A stretch of 51,653 nucleotides of DNA from NCBI GenBank assembly GCA_020135845.1, contig JACHTQ010000010.1, positions 1 to 51,653 on the forward strand. The letters run 5' to 3'. Numbering within the stretch: position 1 is the first letter of the stretch; each line of letters begins with the position of its first letter. A program made the translations under genes and the position numbers. This document shows positions 9,368 through 18,769 of this stretch, in pieces. Source of the DNA: Campylobacter sp. W0018. Lineage in GTDB: Bacteria; Campylobacterota; Campylobacteria; Campylobacterales; Campylobacteraceae. Under the pieces are notes generated by a model that did no database searches, was not told the DNA's origin, and saw only the letters and a program-made list of their open reading frames with translations.

Positions 9368-10145
9368 TATTTTTACGGGTTGTGGAATAGGGAATTTTCT
9401 TTCAGAATCAAGCAGTGGTGCTCAGGTTTATTACCCGAGCAATGATTTTAAAAGCAATCCTAGTTCTTCAGGCGGTAAAGGCACAATGAAGCCTTACACC
9501 ATAAATGGAAAAACTTATTATCCAACCGTGGTATCTGTTGGAGAAACTGCTGATGGTATTGCTAGTTGGTATGGGCCAGGATTTCATGGTAAAAAAACTT
9601 CAAATGGTGAAATTTACGATCAAAATGCATTCACAGCAGCACATAAGACTTTGCCTATGAATACCATTTTAAAGGTTACAAATTTAAATAACAATCGCCA
9701 AGTTACCGTTCGTGTGAATGATCGTGGTCCTTTTGTAAATAATCGTATTATTGATTTATCTAATGCGGCTGCAAAGCAAATCGATATGATACACAGTGGA
9801 ACAGCACCAGTTAGACTCGAAGTTATAGGATTTGGTTCTTCAAATTCTGGCAATAATATCGTTCATTCTAATGTAAATTATGGAAACGGTGGAGAAATTT
9901 CAGGTAATGGTCAAATTTATGAGGGTGGAAATTTTATGGTTCAAATTGGTGCGTTTAAAAATCCAGAAGGCGCAAGAACTATAGCTTCAAGATATAAAAC
10001 TTATAGAACTTATTCTTCGACTATACGCACAAGCACAGTAGATGGTTTAAATCGAGTTTTTTTAACTGGATTTAGAAGCGAAGAAGAAGCACGTGATTTT
10101 GCTGCAAGTGGAGCATTTGCTGGAGCTTTCATAGTAAGAGAATAA
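9306..10145 (+). CDS. rlpA: Septal-ring lipoprotein RlpA (DPBB + SPOR)
   Basis: This outer-membrane lipoprotein is of the RlpA family, which in Pseudomonas is a lytic transglycosylase for peptide-stripped glycan at the septum. The lipobox ends at Cys26 (IFTGC). A double-psi beta-barrel domain (about 75-175) has ASWYGPGFHGKKTSNGE and NDRGPF, and a C-terminal SPOR domain (about 205-279) binds denuded septal peptidoglycan. The start is supported by AAAGGAGA five bases upstream, although this lies inside mltD. Confidence 0.95.
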   Translation: MQTLKQLKATLKIIPILSVISIFTGCGIGNFLSESSSGAQVYYPSNDFKSNPSSSGGKGTMKPYTINGKTYYPTVVSVGETADGIASWYGPGFHGKKTSNGEIYDQNAFTAAHKTLPMNTILKVTNLNNNRQVTVRVNDRGPFVNNRIIDLSNAAAKQIDMIHSGTAPVRLEVIGFGSSNSGNNIVHSNVNYGNGGEISGNGQIYEGGNFMVQIGAFKNPEGARTIASRYKTYRTYSSTIRTSTVDGLNRVFLTGFRSEEEARDFAASGAFAGAFIVRE

Positions 10146-10146
10146 A

Positions 10147-10635
10147 ATGATAGAATTAATTTTTTTAGATGTGGATGGTTGCTTAACAGATGGAAAAATC
10201 ATCTACACTTCAGAAGGTGGTTTTGTCAAAGAATTTAATGTTAAAGATGGTGCAGCGATCGAAGCTTGGATAAAACTTGGCAAAAAAATCGCCATCATTA
10301 CAGGTAGAAATTGTCCTTGCGTAGATAAAAGATCTAAAGATCTAAAAATAGATCTTTTATTTCAAGGAGTTAAAGATAAATTAACTTGTGCAAAAGAAAT
10401 TTTGCAAAAATTAAAGCTTGATTTTTCTCAATGTGCGGCTATAGGGGATTATTTTAACGATAAAAATCTGCTTGAAAATGTAGGTTTAAGCTTTAAACCA
10501 AAAGATGCTCATAAGGATTTAAAAGTTGATGTGATTTTGGAAAATAAAGGCGGAGAAGCTGCTGTAGCAGAAATGATAGAATATATCGTAAAAAAAAATA
10601 ATATGCAGCAAGATTGGAATAAAATTTGGCTATAA
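10147..10635 (+). CDS. kdsC: KDO-8-phosphate phosphatase
   Basis: It removes phosphate from KDO-8-P on the way to lipid A-core (lipooligosaccharide). This is a cap-less HAD phosphatase of 162 aa with Asp8 and Asp10 (FLDVDGCLTDG), the TGR motif (IITGR, about 54) and GDYFND (about 100). The next gene, lptC, overlaps its end by ten bases, the same neighbour order as in E. coli. Bases 10325-10360 carry strong nested inverted repeats. Confidence 0.96.
   Translation: MIELIFLDVDGCLTDGKIIYTSEGGFVKEFNVKDGAAIEAWIKLGKKIAIITGRNCPCVDKRSKDLKIDLLFQGVKDKLTCAKEILQKLKLDFSQCAAIGDYFNDKNLLENVGLSFKPKDAHKDLKVDVILENKGGEAAVAEMIEYIVKKNNMQQDWNKIWL
10325..10360 (+). repeat. Nested inverted repeat inside kdsC
   Basis: ATAAAAGATCTA (10325-10336) is a perfect reverse complement of TAGATCTTTTAT (10349-10360). 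The alternative shorter pair AAAGATCTA (10336-10344) / TAGATCTTT (10349-10357) closes a four-base loop and is followed by U-rich RNA. The two hairpins are mutually exclusive, and AGATCT occurs three times. Confidence 0.6.
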
Positions 10636-11141
10636 AAAGTTTTGGCATCCTTATTGCTCTTTTTGTCATTACTTTTGTGATTTTATGGCTTCAAGATCCT
10701 TATTCTTTAGATATTAAATCTTATTCTTTAAATTTTAAAAATATTGAAGCAAGTCATTTAAAAGCTTATGATATCAATCAAACAGCAATTAAATCTTATT
10801 ATAGGGCTAATTCTTGGGTAAGATATGCTAATAGAGATGAATTTGATAATTTTACAAATTATAATTTAGATTTTAATTTAAGCGCTAACAAATTAGAGCT
10901 TTTGGGTCAAAATATGGATAAGATAAAATTTGAAGGTAATGTTACATATTTAGGCTCCAATAATGTTAAATTTATTGCTAATGAAGTGGAGTATCAGCCA
11001 AAAAGCAAAATTTTAAGTACAGATACAGGTTTTAAGGGTTTGATTAATGGAAATATTGTTAATGGAAAAAGTTTACAATATGATACGAAAAATAAAATTT
11101 TGCAAATTCAAGAGGTAAATGCATGCTTGCAAGAAAAATAA
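10626..11141 (+). CDS. lptC: LPS export protein LptC
   Basis: This is the inner-membrane anchored, periplasmic component of the Lpt bridge, taking lipooligosaccharide from LptBFG to LptA. One N-terminal membrane segment (about 5-21) is followed by a beta-rich jellyroll. Sequence similarity by eye is low, so the call rests on that topology, the size (171 aa) and the position between kdsC and lptA, exactly as in E. coli. The start appears to be TTG at 10626, inside kdsC; no better start is nearby. Confidence 0.85.
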   Translation: MAIKSFGILIALFVITFVILWLQDPYSLDIKSYSLNFKNIEASHLKAYDINQTAIKSYYRANSWVRYANRDEFDNFTNYNLDFNLSANKLELLGQNMDKIKFEGNVTYLGSNNVKFIANEVEYQPKSKILSTDTGFKGLINGNIVNGKSLQYDTKNKILQIQEVNACLQEK

Positions 11142-11587
11142 TTTTATTATTCTTTTGTATGAGTGTATCTTTAGCAACTAAAATCGAAGTAAAAGCTTTA
11201 AATTTTTATTCTGATGAAAATAAGGGAGAAAGCGTGCTTAGTGGCGATGTTGAAGTTAAAAGGGGAGAAGATATTTTAAACGCTGGAAAATTGATCATCT
11301 ATACCGATAAAAATCGCAAACCTATACGCTATGAGGCTACGCAAAATCCAAAATTTAAAATTAATTTAAAAGGCAAGATTTATAAAGGAGAAGGGGATAA
11401 ATTAATTTATAATGTTATTGATGATACTTATGAGATCGATGGAAATGCATTTATTAATGAACCAATTAATCATCAAAAGCTTTGTGGAAATAAAATCATT
11501 GTAGATAGAAAAAAAAATACTTATAAAATACAAAGCAAAGACAATAAACCTGCGCGCTTTGTGTTTGATTTGAAACAGCAAAAATGA
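11123..11587 (+). CDS. lptA: LPS transport periplasmic protein LptA (OstA-like)
   Basis: It forms the periplasmic bridge carrying lipooligosaccharide to the outer membrane. A signal peptide (about 1-18) is followed by an OstA-like beta-jellyroll starting EVKALNFYSDENKGESVLSG, characteristic of the family (alternating short strands with GDV and A-x-K-L-I-I-Y). Length is 154 aa. It overlaps lptC by 19 bases and engB by four. Confidence 0.92.
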   Translation: MLARKIILLFFCMSVSLATKIEVKALNFYSDENKGESVLSGDVEVKRGEDILNAGKLIIYTDKNRKPIRYEATQNPKFKINLKGKIYKGEGDKLIYNVIDDTYEIDGNAFINEPINHQKLCGNKIIVDRKKNTYKIQSKDNKPARFVFDLKQQK

Positions 11588-12174
11588 TTATTAGTGCCCG
11601 TTTTATCACCTCCTTAGCAAAATTTGATATCAATTTTGCGTCTAATTTTAGTGAAGTTGCTTTTTTAGGAAGATCAAATGTTGGCAAAAGTTCTTTAATT
11701 AATTCTTTATGTAAGCAAAAAAATCTTGCTAAAAGTTCTTCAACTCCTGGAAAAACCCAGTTGATAAATTTTTTTGAAGTTTTATGTCAAAAAGATGAGG
11801 ATAAGTTTAATATCCATTTTGTGGATTTGCCTGGTTTTGGCTATGCTAAGGTTTCAAAAAATTTGAAAGAAGAATGGAATGTTTATTTAGATGAATTTTT
11901 AAAATTAAGAACTTCTATAAAGTTATTTATACATTTAATCGATTCGAGGCATATTGGTTTAGAAATTGATAAAGAGTTGGATGGTTATTTAAAAGGTTTT
12001 TTAAAGCCGGATCAAAAAGTTTTAAAAGTTTTTACAAAATGTGATAAATTAAATCAAAGTGAAAAAACCAAGCTTAAAAACAATTTTAAAGATGCAATCT
12101 TAATTTCAAATTTAAATAAATTTGGGCTTGATAAGCTTGAAAATGAAATCATTAATCAGGTTTTGGGTTTATAA
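11584..12174 (+). CDS. engB: Ribosome-biogenesis GTPase EngB (YihA/YsxC)
   Basis: This GTPase is needed for late assembly of the 50S subunit. G1 GRSNVGKS is at residues 29-36, G2 with SSTPGKTQ at about 53-60, G3 DLPGFGYA near 79 and G4 TKCD near 151. Length is 196 aa, the usual family size. It sits in an envelope operon, immediately after lptA (ATGA overlap) and directly before an MreD-like gene. Confidence 0.96.
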   Translation: MIISARFITSLAKFDINFASNFSEVAFLGRSNVGKSSLINSLCKQKNLAKSSSTPGKTQLINFFEVLCQKDEDKFNIHFVDLPGFGYAKVSKNLKEEWNVYLDEFLKLRTSIKLFIHLIDSRHIGLEIDKELDGYLKGFLKPDQKVLKVFTKCDKLNQSEKTKLKNNFKDAILISNLNKFGLDKLENEIINQVLGL

Positions 12175-12660
12175 ATGATAAAAAACTATAGAGTAAGTAT
12201 CAACGGTGGATATATATTTTTAGGTTTTTTTTACATTATATATCAAATTTTAGGCTCTATTTTTACCTATACACCTTTACTTTATGGTTTATTTTTTTGT
12301 TATATGATTTATCTTTTAGAGCAAAGTCAAAAAACCTTTAATAAACTTGATTTTAGGTGGTATTTTTCTTTATTTTTTTTATTTTTTACAGATGTTACTT
12401 ATGACTTTTTTATTTTTTCATCTTGGATTGCTTTTGCTCTTTTTTATTATATTTGTGCTGATTGGATTAAAACAAGTTTGAAAATGGAAAAACTAATACC
12501 TATTGCGTTTGTTCTTTGCGCTTATTTTTTCATTTTTCTTTTGGATTTTATTTTTTCTTATATGAATAATCAGCATTTTAAAACATTAAATTTTGGATAT
12601 TTAGTATCTATAGCAATTGAATGTTTTTTAGCTTATGTCTTTTTTAGAGGTAAAATTTAA
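12175..12660 (+). CDS. MreD-like membrane protein
   Basis: This 161-aa protein is almost entirely hydrophobic, with about five predicted membrane segments and many aromatic residues. I do not recognise it from motifs. Its size, topology and position directly before the PBP2 gene (one-base TAATG overlap) are those of MreD, the membrane partner of MreC/PBP2 in the elongasome. MreB and MreC are not in this window. Treat MreD as an inference from context. Confidence 0.6.
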   Translation: MIKNYRVSINGGYIFLGFFYIIYQILGSIFTYTPLLYGLFFCYMIYLLEQSQKTFNKLDFRWYFSLFFLFFTDVTYDFFIFSSWIAFALFYYICADWIKTSLKMEKLIPIAFVLCAYFFIFLLDFIFSYMNNQHFKTLNFGYLVSIAIECFLAYVFFRGKI

Positions 12661-14462
12661 TGCGTATGCGTTTGGTTGTTGGTTTTATACTTTTATTTTT
12701 TATTTTTTTATTAAGCCGTATTTATTATTTGAGTATAAAATCCAATGTCTATTATGAAGAACTTGCGAAACAAAATGCTATAAAAACTCAATTGATAGCG
12801 CCCAAACGTGGAGAAATATTTGATCGAAATGGTACACTTTTGGCGGTTAATGACTTAGGATATAGTATTTCTTTGAAACCTTATTTAAGTCTTAAAAAAA
12901 ATAAAATCAGCATTTTAGAAAAAGAATTAAACAAATTACAAGGTTTTTTTCCGGATTTAAATGTTACAAAATTATTGCAATTTTACAAGAAAAATGATTC
13001 ATATTATAATCAAGATTATATACAAATTGTAGATTTTATACCTGCACAAGAGATGATGAAGCATTATTCAGTGCTTAATTTGGATGAAAATATCAAAATA
13101 GAATCTGCGGTGCAAAGAAAATATCCTTATGGAAAATTAGCCTCTCATATTATAGGTTATGTTGGAAAAGCTAATTTGCAAGATATAAAAGAAAATGAAA
13201 TTTCTAAATTGACAAATTTTATTGGAAAAAGCGGTATAGAACGCTATTACAATGATATTTTACAAGGAGTTAAAGGGGAAAAAGTTTATAAGGTTAATGC
13301 TCTAAATCAAGAAGTGGCGCAAATTTCTTATATTCCTCCGCTTTCAAATGATATACATTTAACTATTGATATACAATTGCAAGACTTTTTAACCAATCTT
13401 TTTGAAAATAATGCCGGTGCTGCAATTATTATGGATATTAGAGATGGATCTATTTTGGCGGCTGGAAGTTTTCCAGAATATGATCTTAATCCCTTTGTAA
13501 CAGGAATTTCTTTTAAAGATTGGGATGAACTTTCTAATAATCTTGATCATCCTTTTACAAATAAACTAATCAATGGATATTATCCGCCTGGTTCGGTTGT
13601 TAAAATGGGCGTTGCTTTGGCTTTTTTAAATTCAGGAAATATCACGCCTTCTACTCAATTTTTTTGCGGGGGTAGCGTGGAGCTTGGAGGAAGATTGTTT
13701 CGCTGTTGGAATCGATCGGGGCATGGAAATATGGATTTAAAACATGCCATTAAGTCAAGCTGTGATGTTTATTTTTATGATGGAGGCTTGCAAGTTGGTA
13801 TCAATCAAATTAGTCAAACCTTATCGCGTATTGGTTTTGGTGCAAAAACTGGCGTTGATTTACCTAATGAATTTGTAGGGATTTTGCCAAGCAGGGAATG
13901 GAAAATGCAAAGATATAATCAAAATTGGTTTCAGGGTGATACTTTAAATACAGCCATAGGTCAGGGAAATTTTTTAGCAACCCCTATGCAAATTGCAAGA
14001 TATACGGCTCAAGTTGCCAAAGGTGAACAGATTTTACCTCACTTTTTACAAAGTATAGAAAATAATAATACCAAAATCGAAAATAAAACTCAACGCGATC
14101 AAGAAATTTTTACCTTATTTGAAAAAAGTCAACTTCCTTATATAAGAGATGCGATGTATGCTGTGGCTAATGAACAAGGTGGAACAGCTTATCGTTATTT
14201 GCATGATCTTAAAGTGAAAGTAGCTGCTAAAACAGGAACCGCACAGGTTGTGGGATTTTCTCAAACAGATCGTAGCAGAGTGGACGAAAAACAATTACAA
14301 TATTATACAAGATCTCACGCATGGCTTACTTCTTATGCGCCTTATGCGAATCCAAAATATGTTGTAACCGTTCTACTTGAGCATGGAGGTAGGGATACTA
14401 CCTCTGGGGAAATCACTGCAAAAATTTATCAAAAAATGATAAGTTTGGGATATTTTAAATAG
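12660..14462 (+). CDS. mrdA: Penicillin-binding protein 2 (cell elongation transpeptidase)
   Basis: This class B PBP cross-links peptidoglycan in the lateral wall. One N-terminal membrane anchor (about 4-21) is followed by a PBP dimerisation/pedestal domain beginning at APKRGEIFDRNG (48-58). The transpeptidase has the SxxK nucleophile Ser312/Lys315, SCD at 367-369 (PBP2-type SxD) and KTG near residue 523. It lacks the PASTA repeats of some division PBPs and is 600 aa. It ends the operon and faces pepP tail to tail 19 bases away. Confidence 0.95.
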   Translation: MRMRLVVGFILLFFIFLLSRIYYLSIKSNVYYEELAKQNAIKTQLIAPKRGEIFDRNGTLLAVNDLGYSISLKPYLSLKKNKISILEKELNKLQGFFPDLNVTKLLQFYKKNDSYYNQDYIQIVDFIPAQEMMKHYSVLNLDENIKIESAVQRKYPYGKLASHIIGYVGKANLQDIKENEISKLTNFIGKSGIERYYNDILQGVKGEKVYKVNALNQEVAQISYIPPLSNDIHLTIDIQLQDFLTNLFENNAGAAIIMDIRDGSILAAGSFPEYDLNPFVTGISFKDWDELSNNLDHPFTNKLINGYYPPGSVVKMGVALAFLNSGNITPSTQFFCGGSVELGGRLFRCWNRSGHGNMDLKHAIKSSCDVYFYDGGLQVGINQISQTLSRIGFGAKTGVDLPNEFVGILPSREWKMQRYNQNWFQGDTLNTAIGQGNFLATPMQIARYTAQVAKGEQILPHFLQSIENNNTKIENKTQRDQEIFTLFEKSQLPYIRDAMYAVANEQGGTAYRYLHDLKVKVAAKTGTAQVVGFSQTDRSRVDEKQLQYYTRSHAWLTSYAPYANPKYVVTVLLEHGGRDTTSGEITAKIYQKMISLGYFK

Positions 14463-14481
14463 TTTTAAGCTTTTAAAAAAA

Positions 14482-16272
14482 CTAATCAATAATTTTTGTT
14501 TTATTTTTTAGCCATTTTAAAACTTTAGGTTCGTTTTTTAGCTTTATAGAAAGTTTATTATAAACTTTTTTATGATAAGCATTTAGCCATGATTTTTCAT
14601 CTTTATTGAGTAAAGTTTTATTGATACATTTTAACTCAAAAGGACAAAGAGTTAAAGGTTTAAAGTATAAAAATTCTCCATAATCTTTATTTTTTGGATT
14701 TTTAACTTTGGTATTTAAAACTAAATTTTCAAGTCTAATGCCCCATTTATCTTTTTTATATATTCCTGGCTCTATAGAGGTTAACATTCCTTCTTTGGCT
14801 TTGGTTTTTTCAAGGACAGGGGCAAAATAAGATAGGGTTTGAGGGCCTTCATGGACATTTAAAAAATAGCCTACCCCATGGCCAGTTCCATGCATATAAT
14901 CAAGCTGATTTTTCCATAAAGGCGCCCTTGAGATCGCATCAAGTAAAGGCATAGGAATATCTTTTGGAAAAATAGTACTTGATATGGCTATATGTGCCTT
15001 TAAAACAAGAGTGTAATCATAAATTTGTTCTTTGCTAACTTTGCCTATAGCAACAACACGAGTTATATCTGTGGTTCCGTTTTCATATTGGGCACCAGAA
15101 TCTATGAGCAAAAGTCCATTATCTTTAATATAAGAAAAATTCTTTTTCGTTGCTTTGTAATGAACACAAGCTCCATTAGCATTAAAACCTGCTATAGTTG
15201 CAAAGCTATTGCTAATATAATAAGGACTTTTTGCTCTAAATTCTGTTATCTTAAGATCAATATCAAGTTCACTTATGTGTTTATTTTTTTTGATATTTTC
15301 CTCTAGCCAAGTAAAAAATCTACACAAAGCAACTCCATCTTCTATCATAGCATTTTCTATATGTTTGATTTCTTTTTGAGTTTTGATTGATTTTAAATAT
15401 GTGCTAGGATTGATTTCTTTTATGATTTTTACGCTTTTATGAAGATATTGAATCAATAAAGCTGTTGTTTTTGTTGGCTCTATGAGTAGGTTTGTATCGC
15501 GGAGTTTTTGAATTTCTTGATAAATTTCACAATAATTTTTAATGTAAATTCCATCTTGATTGAGTTTTTTTTCTAGCTTTGAATCAATTTTATTTTGATC
15601 AATAAAAAACAAAATCGTTTTTTGCCCAATAAGCAAATAACTTAAAAATACAGGATTGTATTCTATATCGCTTCCTCTTAAATTCGTAATCCAAGCGATA
15701 TCATCAAGCGAAGAAATGAGATGATTTTGTGCGTTTAAATCTTGCATTTTTTCTCGTATTTGTTTGATTTTTTCTTGACGAGAATAACCGCAGTATTTAA
15801 TCTTGTGCTCGTAAATTTTGCTTTTTGATAAATTAGGACGGTTTTGCCATAAGGGTGAAATTAAATCAATGTGTTTTAATCTTGCTTGGCAATTTGTTTG
15901 TAAATTTTCAAATAAATTTAAAGACAAGAGAGAAAAATCAGTGCCTAAAATTTCATTGTTTTTAAGATTTTCCTTTAACCAATTTAAAAAAGTGTTAGTA
16001 TGATTTTGTTTTTGAAGCTCTATGGAGCTTCCTTTTAATTCTTTTTCAGCTTGAAGCCAATATCTTCCATCTGTCCATAAAAAAGCTTTTTCATAGGTGA
16101 AAATCAAGGTTCCAGCTGATCCTTTAAAACCGCTAATGAAAGTTTTATTTTGATAAAAATCCGGAAGATATTCATTTAAATGAGGATCTGAACTTAAAAT
16201 CAAATAAGCATCTATATGATTTTTTTTCATTAAGTCTCTAAGTTGTGCGATCTTTTGTTGGTATAAATTCAT
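14482..16272 (-). CDS. pepP: Xaa-Pro aminopeptidase (M24B)
   Basis: It removes N-terminal residues preceding proline. Two creatinase-like N-terminal domains (about 1-150 and 155-300) precede a pita-bread M24 catalytic domain. Its metal ligands are seen in LLIDSGAQYENGTTDITR (Asp pair), HGTGHGVG (His), SIEPGIY (Glu) and IRLENLV (Glu). At 596 aa it is of the long, eukaryote-like aminopeptidase P type found in Campylobacter (Cj0653c). It is the last gene of the minus-strand rplI operon and overlaps the GspM-like gene by four bases. Confidence 0.95.
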   Translation of the reverse strand: MNLYQQKIAQLRDLMKKNHIDAYLILSSDPHLNEYLPDFYQNKTFISGFKGSAGTLIFTYEKAFLWTDGRYWLQAEKELKGSSIELQKQNHTNTFLNWLKENLKNNEILGTDFSLLSLNLFENLQTNCQARLKHIDLISPLWQNRPNLSKSKIYEHKIKYCGYSRQEKIKQIREKMQDLNAQNHLISSLDDIAWITNLRGSDIEYNPVFLSYLLIGQKTILFFIDQNKIDSKLEKKLNQDGIYIKNYCEIYQEIQKLRDTNLLIEPTKTTALLIQYLHKSVKIIKEINPSTYLKSIKTQKEIKHIENAMIEDGVALCRFFTWLEENIKKNKHISELDIDLKITEFRAKSPYYISNSFATIAGFNANGACVHYKATKKNFSYIKDNGLLLIDSGAQYENGTTDITRVVAIGKVSKEQIYDYTLVLKAHIAISSTIFPKDIPMPLLDAISRAPLWKNQLDYMHGTGHGVGYFLNVHEGPQTLSYFAPVLEKTKAKEGMLTSIEPGIYKKDKWGIRLENLVLNTKVKNPKNKDYGEFLYFKPLTLCPFELKCINKTLLNKDEKSWLNAYHKKVYNKLSIKLKNEPKVLKWLKNKTKIID

Positions 16273-16835
16273 TCAATTTCCTTATTAAGACATATTATTG
16301 ATATTTCAAGATTTAATTCTAGTTTTAAGCTTGTTAAATTTTGCATTTCAATAATATTGATTTGATAATAAAAATTAGAGTTTTCTAAATCTTTTATAAA
16401 AGACAATAAAGCATTAAAATTTCCATAAGTTTTAATAAAAATTTTATAGTGATTGATATTGTTTTTTTGAATTTTTGTCTGTGAGATTTTTTTTATTTCG
16501 ATTTTATTATTTAGAGCTAGTGTTTTGATATTTTTTAAATATTGATCATATTTTTTTTGGAATAAACTTAAGTATTGCTCATAAACGAGTGTTTTGTTTT
16601 GAATTTGTTGTAGTTTTTGATTTGATATTTGTATTTTTTGTTCTAAATTTTGATTAGCGGCTTGTTCTTTTTTAATATCAATATTATGGATGAAAATATT
16701 ATGATTAAAAAAAGAATTTATAAATAAAGGTTCGATTTTAAAAGCTAAAAATATAGCGAATAATATTGTAATTATAATAATGAGAAGTTTTTCTCTTAGA
16801 TTTAAATTTTCTAAAAAAAATTCTATTTTATCCAT
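16269..16835 (-). CDS. PilO/GspM-like membrane protein
   Basis: This 188-aa protein has one membrane segment (about 16-33), a coiled coil (about 52-90) and a small alpha/beta C-terminal domain, which is the plan of PilO/GspM proteins of type IV pilus and type II secretion assembly platforms. Sequence alone does not prove it. The partner upstream (17904-16828) has the GspL plan, and the two overlap by eight bases. Campylobacter uses a type II/IV-like machine for DNA uptake, so a role there is plausible. It corresponds by position to C. jejuni Cj0659c. Confidence 0.6.
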   Translation of the reverse strand: MDKIEFFLENLNLREKLLIIIITILFAIFLAFKIEPLFINSFFNHNIFIHNIDIKKEQAANQNLEQKIQISNQKLQQIQNKTLVYEQYLSLFQKKYDQYLKNIKTLALNNKIEIKKISQTKIQKNNINHYKIFIKTYGNFNALLSFIKDLENSNFYYQINIIEMQNLTSLKLELNLEISIICLNKEIE

Positions 16836-17904
16836 GGATTAACTCTAAAATAATTTGATGAAGCGCATCGTTTTTGGATATAAGTTTAAATTCAGTTTTT
16901 AAATTTTTAAGAGCATGAAGATAATTTTCTTGATTGTTAAATTGTATAACGATGTTATAATCTTTTAGTTTTAAGCTAGAAATTCCTAGTGAGTTTTGAT
17001 TAAGCCAAATAAAGATATTTTTTAAAATCAAAGTTCTATCTTTGCTTGGTTTAAAATTTTTTACAATTTCATTGAGTTGATTAAAATTTTGATCAAGAAG
17101 TATTTTTTTATCACAAAGAGTTAAATTTAGGTCTTTTAGCTTTTTTTCTAAGATTTTATTTTTTTCTTTTTCTAGTTTATAAAGCTTATCTTGAGAATTT
17201 TTATTTTGAGTTTGTAAGTTTTTGTTTTCTTGATAATTTAAAAAATTAGTAAAAATTAAAATTCCACTCACTCCAATAAAACTAAATAAAAATAAAAAAA
17301 TTAGTTTCAAATAATAAGGAAAAATTTTCCTGCTCGTTTTAATAAAATTGGCATTTTTATCCAAGATTGGCACACTTAATTTTGCGAGTTTATTTTCATT
17401 TTGTTCTAAAATTTTACAAACAATTGTTTTATTTTTTAATTCTTTTATTAAATCATTATTTTCAAAACTGATTAAAATTTCACTTTCATAGTATTGCAAA
17501 AGTTCTAATATATGCGTTTTTTCTAAAAATAATTCTAAATTTTTTTCATATTTGAATTTTTTAAAAGCTTTAAATTTATCTTGTTCATAAAAACATAAAT
17601 ATACTTCATTTAAATAAAGCTCTAGAAAGCAAAAATTATTTTTTTCAATCAAATTATTTTTAAATAAAGGCTTAAAAATGAAAGCTTTGGGAAAACAAGC
17701 GAGGCATTTGGGTAAATTTTCAACCCTGCTTAAAAAACAATGATAAATTTCATCTTGTTTTAAAAATGCTATTTGGTATTCAAAAGGATTTTTTATATCG
17801 CATTCTTTGATTATTTCTTCAAAGAGTCTATCTTCTTCAAATCTGCCATTTTTTTGGATATAAATGAGTTTTTCAAAACTTACAATTTCAATTTTATTCT
17901 TCAT
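16828..17904 (-). CDS. GspL-like (PilM-PilN fusion type) membrane protein
   Basis: This 358-aa protein is built from a cytoplasmic region (about 1-190, alpha/beta, Lys/Phe/Leu-rich), a single membrane segment (about 199-219), a coiled coil (about 224-265) and a periplasmic PilN-like domain. That is the domain order of GspL, which equals PilM plus PilN. No ATPase motif is seen in the cytoplasmic part. It overlaps era by 11 bases and the GspM-like gene by eight, and corresponds to Cj0660c by position. Function is inferred from architecture and pairing. Confidence 0.6.
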   Translation of the reverse strand: MKNKIEIVSFEKLIYIQKNGRFEEDRLFEEIIKECDIKNPFEYQIAFLKQDEIYHCFLSRVENLPKCLACFPKAFIFKPLFKNNLIEKNNFCFLELYLNEVYLCFYEQDKFKAFKKFKYEKNLELFLEKTHILELLQYYESEILISFENNDLIKELKNKTIVCKILEQNENKLAKLSVPILDKNANFIKTSRKIFPYYLKLIFLFLFSFIGVSGILIFTNFLNYQENKNLQTQNKNSQDKLYKLEKEKNKILEKKLKDLNLTLCDKKILLDQNFNQLNEIVKNFKPSKDRTLILKNIFIWLNQNSLGISSLKLKDYNIVIQFNNQENYLHALKNLKTEFKLISKNDALHQIILELIHG

Positions 17905-18769
17905 AATTTAATATTTTTTTTAAAAAATCCTCATCTTTTTGCCAATTCTTTTTTACTACCACATATAGTTTTAAAAGAATTTTATTTTGAGCTAGTTGTG
18001 TAATTTTTATTCTAGCATCTTTACCTATACGATTGAGTGTTGATCCATTTTTTCCTATAAGCATGGCTTTGTGAGAATTTGTATCTGTAATGATTTGAGC
18101 CTCGATAACGATAAGATTTGTTTTTTCTTTAATTTTATTGATCATTACTTCGGTGCAATAAGGCAATTCTTGACTTAAATTTTCATAAATACTTTCAAGT
18201 ATAAAATCTCTATAAAGTTCTTTTTGACTGCTTGGAGTTAAAAAATCAGGATCATAAAAATATTCATGTTCGTCTAAATATTTTACAATTTCATCAAGTA
18301 AAGTTTTTTTATAAGTCTTTTTTTTGCAAGAATAAGGAATGATAGCCTTAAAATACTCGCTAAATTTAGCATAAACGTTAAGTTTTTTTAAAAGAGTGGC
18401 ATTATCGGTTAAATCAACTTTGTTTAAAACGATAATATGAGGAACTTTTGGTTTTAGTGTTAAAAATTCTTCATAATTTTTCAAATCATCAAATACGCTT
18501 GCCACAAACAAAATCAAATCGCAATCTCCCATGGCTTTTATAGCGCTTTCAATTAACATTTGATTTAAGGTTGCATTGCTTTGATGTAATCCAGGAGTGT
18601 CAATAAAAATAATTTGATCTTTTTCATGAATTACTATGGCTTTGATTTTTCGTCTTGTAGCGTTTTGTTTATGAGAAACTAGAGTGATTTTTTCTTCAAG
18701 CAAGGAATTAACCAAAGCACTTTTTCCAGCATTGGTTCTTCCTATGATGCTAACAAAACCACTTTTCAC
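17894..18769 (-). CDS. era: GTPase Era
   Basis: This essential GTPase binds the 3' end of 16S rRNA during 30S maturation. G1 GRTNAGKS is at residues 10-17, G3 DTPGLH near 57, G4 NKVD near 115, and a C-terminal KH domain has the [11 protein letters not shown] loop near 240. Length is 291 aa. It overlaps hslU by four bases. Confidence 0.97.
   Translation of the reverse strand: MKSGFVSIIGRTNAGKSALVNSLLEEKITLVSHKQNATRRKIKAIVIHEKDQIIFIDTPGLHQSNATLNQMLIESAIKAMGDCDLILFVASVFDDLKNYEEFLTLKPKVPHIIVLNKVDLTDNATLLKKLNVYAKFSEYFKAIIPYSCKKKTYKKTLLDEIVKYLDEHEYFYDPDFLTPSSQKELYRDFILESIYENLSQELPYCTEVMINKIKEKTNLIVIEAQIITDTNSHKAMLIGKNGSTLNRIGKDARIKITQLAQNKILLKLYVVVKKNWQKDEDFLKKILNYEE

Noticed and set aside
14463..14481. 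AT-only hairpin between mrdA and pepP as a terminator
   Set aside because: TTTTAA-GCTT-TTAAAA has no G-C pairs in its stem and would be too weak to call.
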